6,683 nt of DNA, from contig DAOVOC010000050.1 of the NCBI GenBank assembly GCA_030629865.1, positions 1 to 6,683 on the forward strand. Direction: 5' to 3'. The notes under the pieces were generated by a model, which saw only the letters and a list, made by a program, of their open reading frames with translations, was not told the DNA's origin and did not search any database. Made by a program: the position numbers and the translations under genes. Positions within the stretch are counted from its first letter, which is position 1. Each line of letters opens with the position of its first letter. This DNA comes from a bacterium. GTDB taxonomy: Bacteria > Babelota > Babeliae > Babelales > GCA-2401785. This document shows positions 4,951 to 6,683 of this stretch, piece by piece.

Positions 4951-6576
4951 ATGACGCATTTTATTTTTGTTACGGGCGGAGTTGTTTCATCACTTGGCAA
5001 AGGCATAACTGCAGCATCACTCGCTTCACTGCTCGAGTCTCGCGGCCTTAAAGTCACAATAATTAAGCTCGATCCCTACATAAATGTCGATCCAGGCACC
5101 ATGAGCCCGTTGCAGCATGGTGAAGTTTTTGTAACAGAAGACGGCGCAGAAACAGATCTGGACTTGGGGCACTACGAACGATTTATCAACACCCGGATGA
5201 CAAAAAACAATAATTTTACGGCAGGCCAAATTTACCGCAATGTTATTGCAAAAGAACGAGAAGGCAAGTATCTGGGATCAACCATCCAAGTTATTCCGCA
5301 TATAACAAACGAAATCAAACAATCAATCACCCAGATGGCACGCCCAAACGGCACATTCGATGTTATCATCGTAGAAATTGGCGGAACAGTGGGCGACATC
5401 GAATCGTTACCCTTTTTAGAGGCTGTCAGACAAATTAAAGCGGAGAAAAAAAATAAAGCGATTTTTGTTCACGTCACGCTAGTTCCATACATCGAAACGG
5501 CAAAAGAGCTTAAAACCAAACCAACCCAACACTCTGTAAAGGAATTACGATCACTAGGCATTCAACCAGATATTTTGGTGTGCCGTAGCAAATTTGAACT
5601 CGATGCTGACAAACGTCGTAAAATTTCACTTTTCACAAATGTTGAAGAAGAAGCGATCATATCAGCATTAGATGCCCCTTCTATTTATCAAGTTCCACTC
5701 ATGCTCAATGAACAAAAATTTGACGACATTGTAATCAAAAAACTAAATATAAAGGCGAAACCAGTCGATCTTGGCTGCTGGCAAAGCATTATGTACATGA
5801 AAAAGAAAGCCAAACAAACTATTACCGTCGGCATTGTGGGAAAATATACACAGCAACCCGATGCTTACATGTCCATAATCGAGGCACTCAAACATGCAGA
5901 AATGCACACCTGCTGCAAAACAGACATCAAATACATCGATTCAGAAAAACTAGAACGTGATGGAACAGATACACTCAAGGAGCTGGCCGCGATTCTCGTT
6001 CCAGGAGGATTTGGCAGTCGCGGAGTTGAAGGAAAAATTTTAGCAGCACAATTTGCTAGGCAAAACAATATTCCATACTTTGGCATCTGCCTTGGCTTTC
6101 AAGCTGCAGTTATTGAATTTGCTCGAAACAAAGCAAACCTCAAAAACGCTGACAGCAAAGAGTTTAACGGAAAAACACCACATCCAGTCATTGCGCTAGC
6201 AACAGAGTGGACAACAAGCTCTGGCAGCACAGAAAAGCGCAGTAAGCAAGCTCAAAAAGGCGGAACAATGCGCCTTGGATCATACGAGTGCCATATTAAA
6301 GAAAAATCTCGTGCAGCAAAGTTTTATGGTGCAAAAATAGTCAAAGAACGCCACCGCCACCGCTACGAGGTTAATGAAACCTTTATTAAAGATTTGGAAA
6401 ATGCTGGCATGGTTATTTCTGGCCGCTCCAAAGATAATAAACTTGTAGAAATGATAGAGCTACCAGACCATCCATGGTTTATTGCAACACAGTTTCACCC
6501 AGAATTCACATCAAGACCATGTTTGGGGCACCCGCTTTTTATCGGCTTTGTCGAAGCGGCACAAAAACTGAAATAG
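4951..6576 (+). CDS. pyrG: CTP synthase (glutamine-hydrolysing)
   Basis: CTP synthase makes CTP from UTP, ATP and glutamine, the last step of de novo pyrimidine nucleotide synthesis, in the cytoplasm. The protein has 541 residues, normal for the family (about 530-550). The synthase domain starts with FVTGGVVSSLGKG (6-18, K17 in the ATP loop). It continues with KLDPYINVDPGTMSPLQHGE (39-58), EDGAETDLDLGHYERF (63-78, with the metal ligand D71) and EIGGTVGDIES (142-152, E142). The class I glutamine amidotransferase domain follows from about 292: GIVGKYT, PGGFGSRG (351-358), and the nucleophile elbow GICLGFQ with C380. The triad is completed by H516 and E518 in QFHPEF. RLGSYEC (441-447) and ERHRHRYE (466-473) are also present. 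The elbow has Phe where Met is common; nothing essential is missing. It stands alone on this strand, divergent from an amino-acid permease gene, and may be terminated by the hairpin at 6581-6615. Confidence 0.98.
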   Translation: MTHFIFVTGGVVSSLGKGITAASLASLLESRGLKVTIIKLDPYINVDPGTMSPLQHGEVFVTEDGAETDLDLGHYERFINTRMTKNNNFTAGQIYRNVIAKEREGKYLGSTIQVIPHITNEIKQSITQMARPNGTFDVIIVEIGGTVGDIESLPFLEAVRQIKAEKKNKAIFVHVTLVPYIETAKELKTKPTQHSVKELRSLGIQPDILVCRSKFELDADKRRKISLFTNVEEEAIISALDAPSIYQVPLMLNEQKFDDIVIKKLNIKAKPVDLGCWQSIMYMKKKAKQTITVGIVGKYTQQPDAYMSIIEALKHAEMHTCCKTDIKYIDSEKLERDGTDTLKELAAILVPGGFGSRGVEGKILAAQFARQNNIPYFGICLGFQAAVIEFARNKANLKNADSKEFNGKTPHPVIALATEWTTSSGSTEKRSKQAQKGGTMRLGSYECHIKEKSRAAKFYGAKIVKERHRHRYEVNETFIKDLENAGMVISGRSKDNKLVEMIELPDHPWFIATQFHPEFTSRPCLGHPLFIGFVEAAQKLK

Positions 6577-6580
6577 TTAA

Positions 6581-6615
6581 AATAACACCGAAAAACCATA
6601 TATTTCGATGTTATT
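6581..6615 (+). terminator. Imperfect hairpin just after pyrG, possible terminator
   Basis: AATAACACCGAAA (6581-6593) pairs with TTTCGATGTTATT (6603-6615), giving 13 positions with one C/A mismatch and a 9-nt loop. It begins 4 nt after the pyrG stop. The stem is AT-rich and no T-run follows, so an intrinsic terminator is possible but weak. On the minus strand the mismatch becomes a G-T pair, so the structure is more stable in that direction. Confidence 0.45.
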
Positions 6616-6654
6616 GCATAAATGTAAATTTAACCAAACAATGTTCTGCCTTCT

Positions 6655-6683
6655 GTCATCATCCGACTTGATCGGATGATCCA
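6655..6683. repeat. Perfect 9-bp palindrome, likely dispersed intergenic element or terminator
   Basis: ATCATCCGA (6658-6666) and TCGGATGAT (6672-6680) are exact inverted repeats around the 5-nt loop CTTGA. With its flanks (GTCAT before, CCA after) the unit resembles the GTCATCCCG...ACTTGAT...CGGGATCCA palindromes scattered between genes in many bacteria; that resemblance is from memory. It could also terminate pyrG or a gene converging from the right. The window ends at the element, so any T-run is out of sight. Confidence 0.55.

Noticed and set aside
6474..6671. A 65-residue plus-strand reading frame overlapping the pyrG end
   Set aside because: It lies mostly in another frame of pyrG, has no ribosome-binding site and runs through the 3' hairpins.

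Overview
The window is an AT-rich bacterial segment using the standard code: TAA, TAG and TGA all end convincing genes. It holds six protein genes and no RNA gene, insertion sequence or CRISPR array. No gap between genes exceeds about 170 bp. I read the source as a reduced-genome, host-associated or symbiotic bacterium. Candidatus Dependentiae (TM6) or a similar lineage is my best guess. This rests on the style of the small secreted proteins, on dnaA standing apart from dnaN, and on a lone amino-acid permease. No single marker here proves the phylum.

Layout. Positions 1-1044 (+) carry the ATPase and DNA-binding parts of DnaA; the gene begins upstream of the window. Positions 1148-2230 (+) encode a probable lipoprotein whose body is two copies of one unrecognised ~120-residue domain. 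Positions 2274-2741 (+) encode a small secreted single-domain fasciclin (FAS1) protein. Converging on it, with both stop codons packed into the same four bases TTAG, is a 434-residue membrane or secreted protein (4042-2738, -). I do not recognise it by family, but its C-terminal part has the Cys...His...Asn order of a papain-like peptidase. Upstream of that, on the same strand, lies an ABC permease of the polar amino-acid (HisM/GlnP) type (4784-4122, -). A 166-bp divergent spacer separates it from pyrG, CTP synthase (4951-6576, +), which is complete and has all catalytic residues. The right edge holds an imperfect hairpin and then a perfect 9-bp palindrome that looks like a dispersed intergenic repeat or terminator.

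How they fit together. dnaA and pyrG are housekeeping genes (replication initiation; CTP supply). The four genes between them all act at the envelope: a lipoprotein, an exported FAS1 protein, a membrane-anchored candidate cysteine peptidase and an importer subunit. The lipoprotein and FAS1 genes are 43 bp apart, each with a strong ribosome-binding site, and could be one transcript. No pathway links all the genes. The most novel parts are the candidate peptidase and the duplicated-domain lipoprotein.
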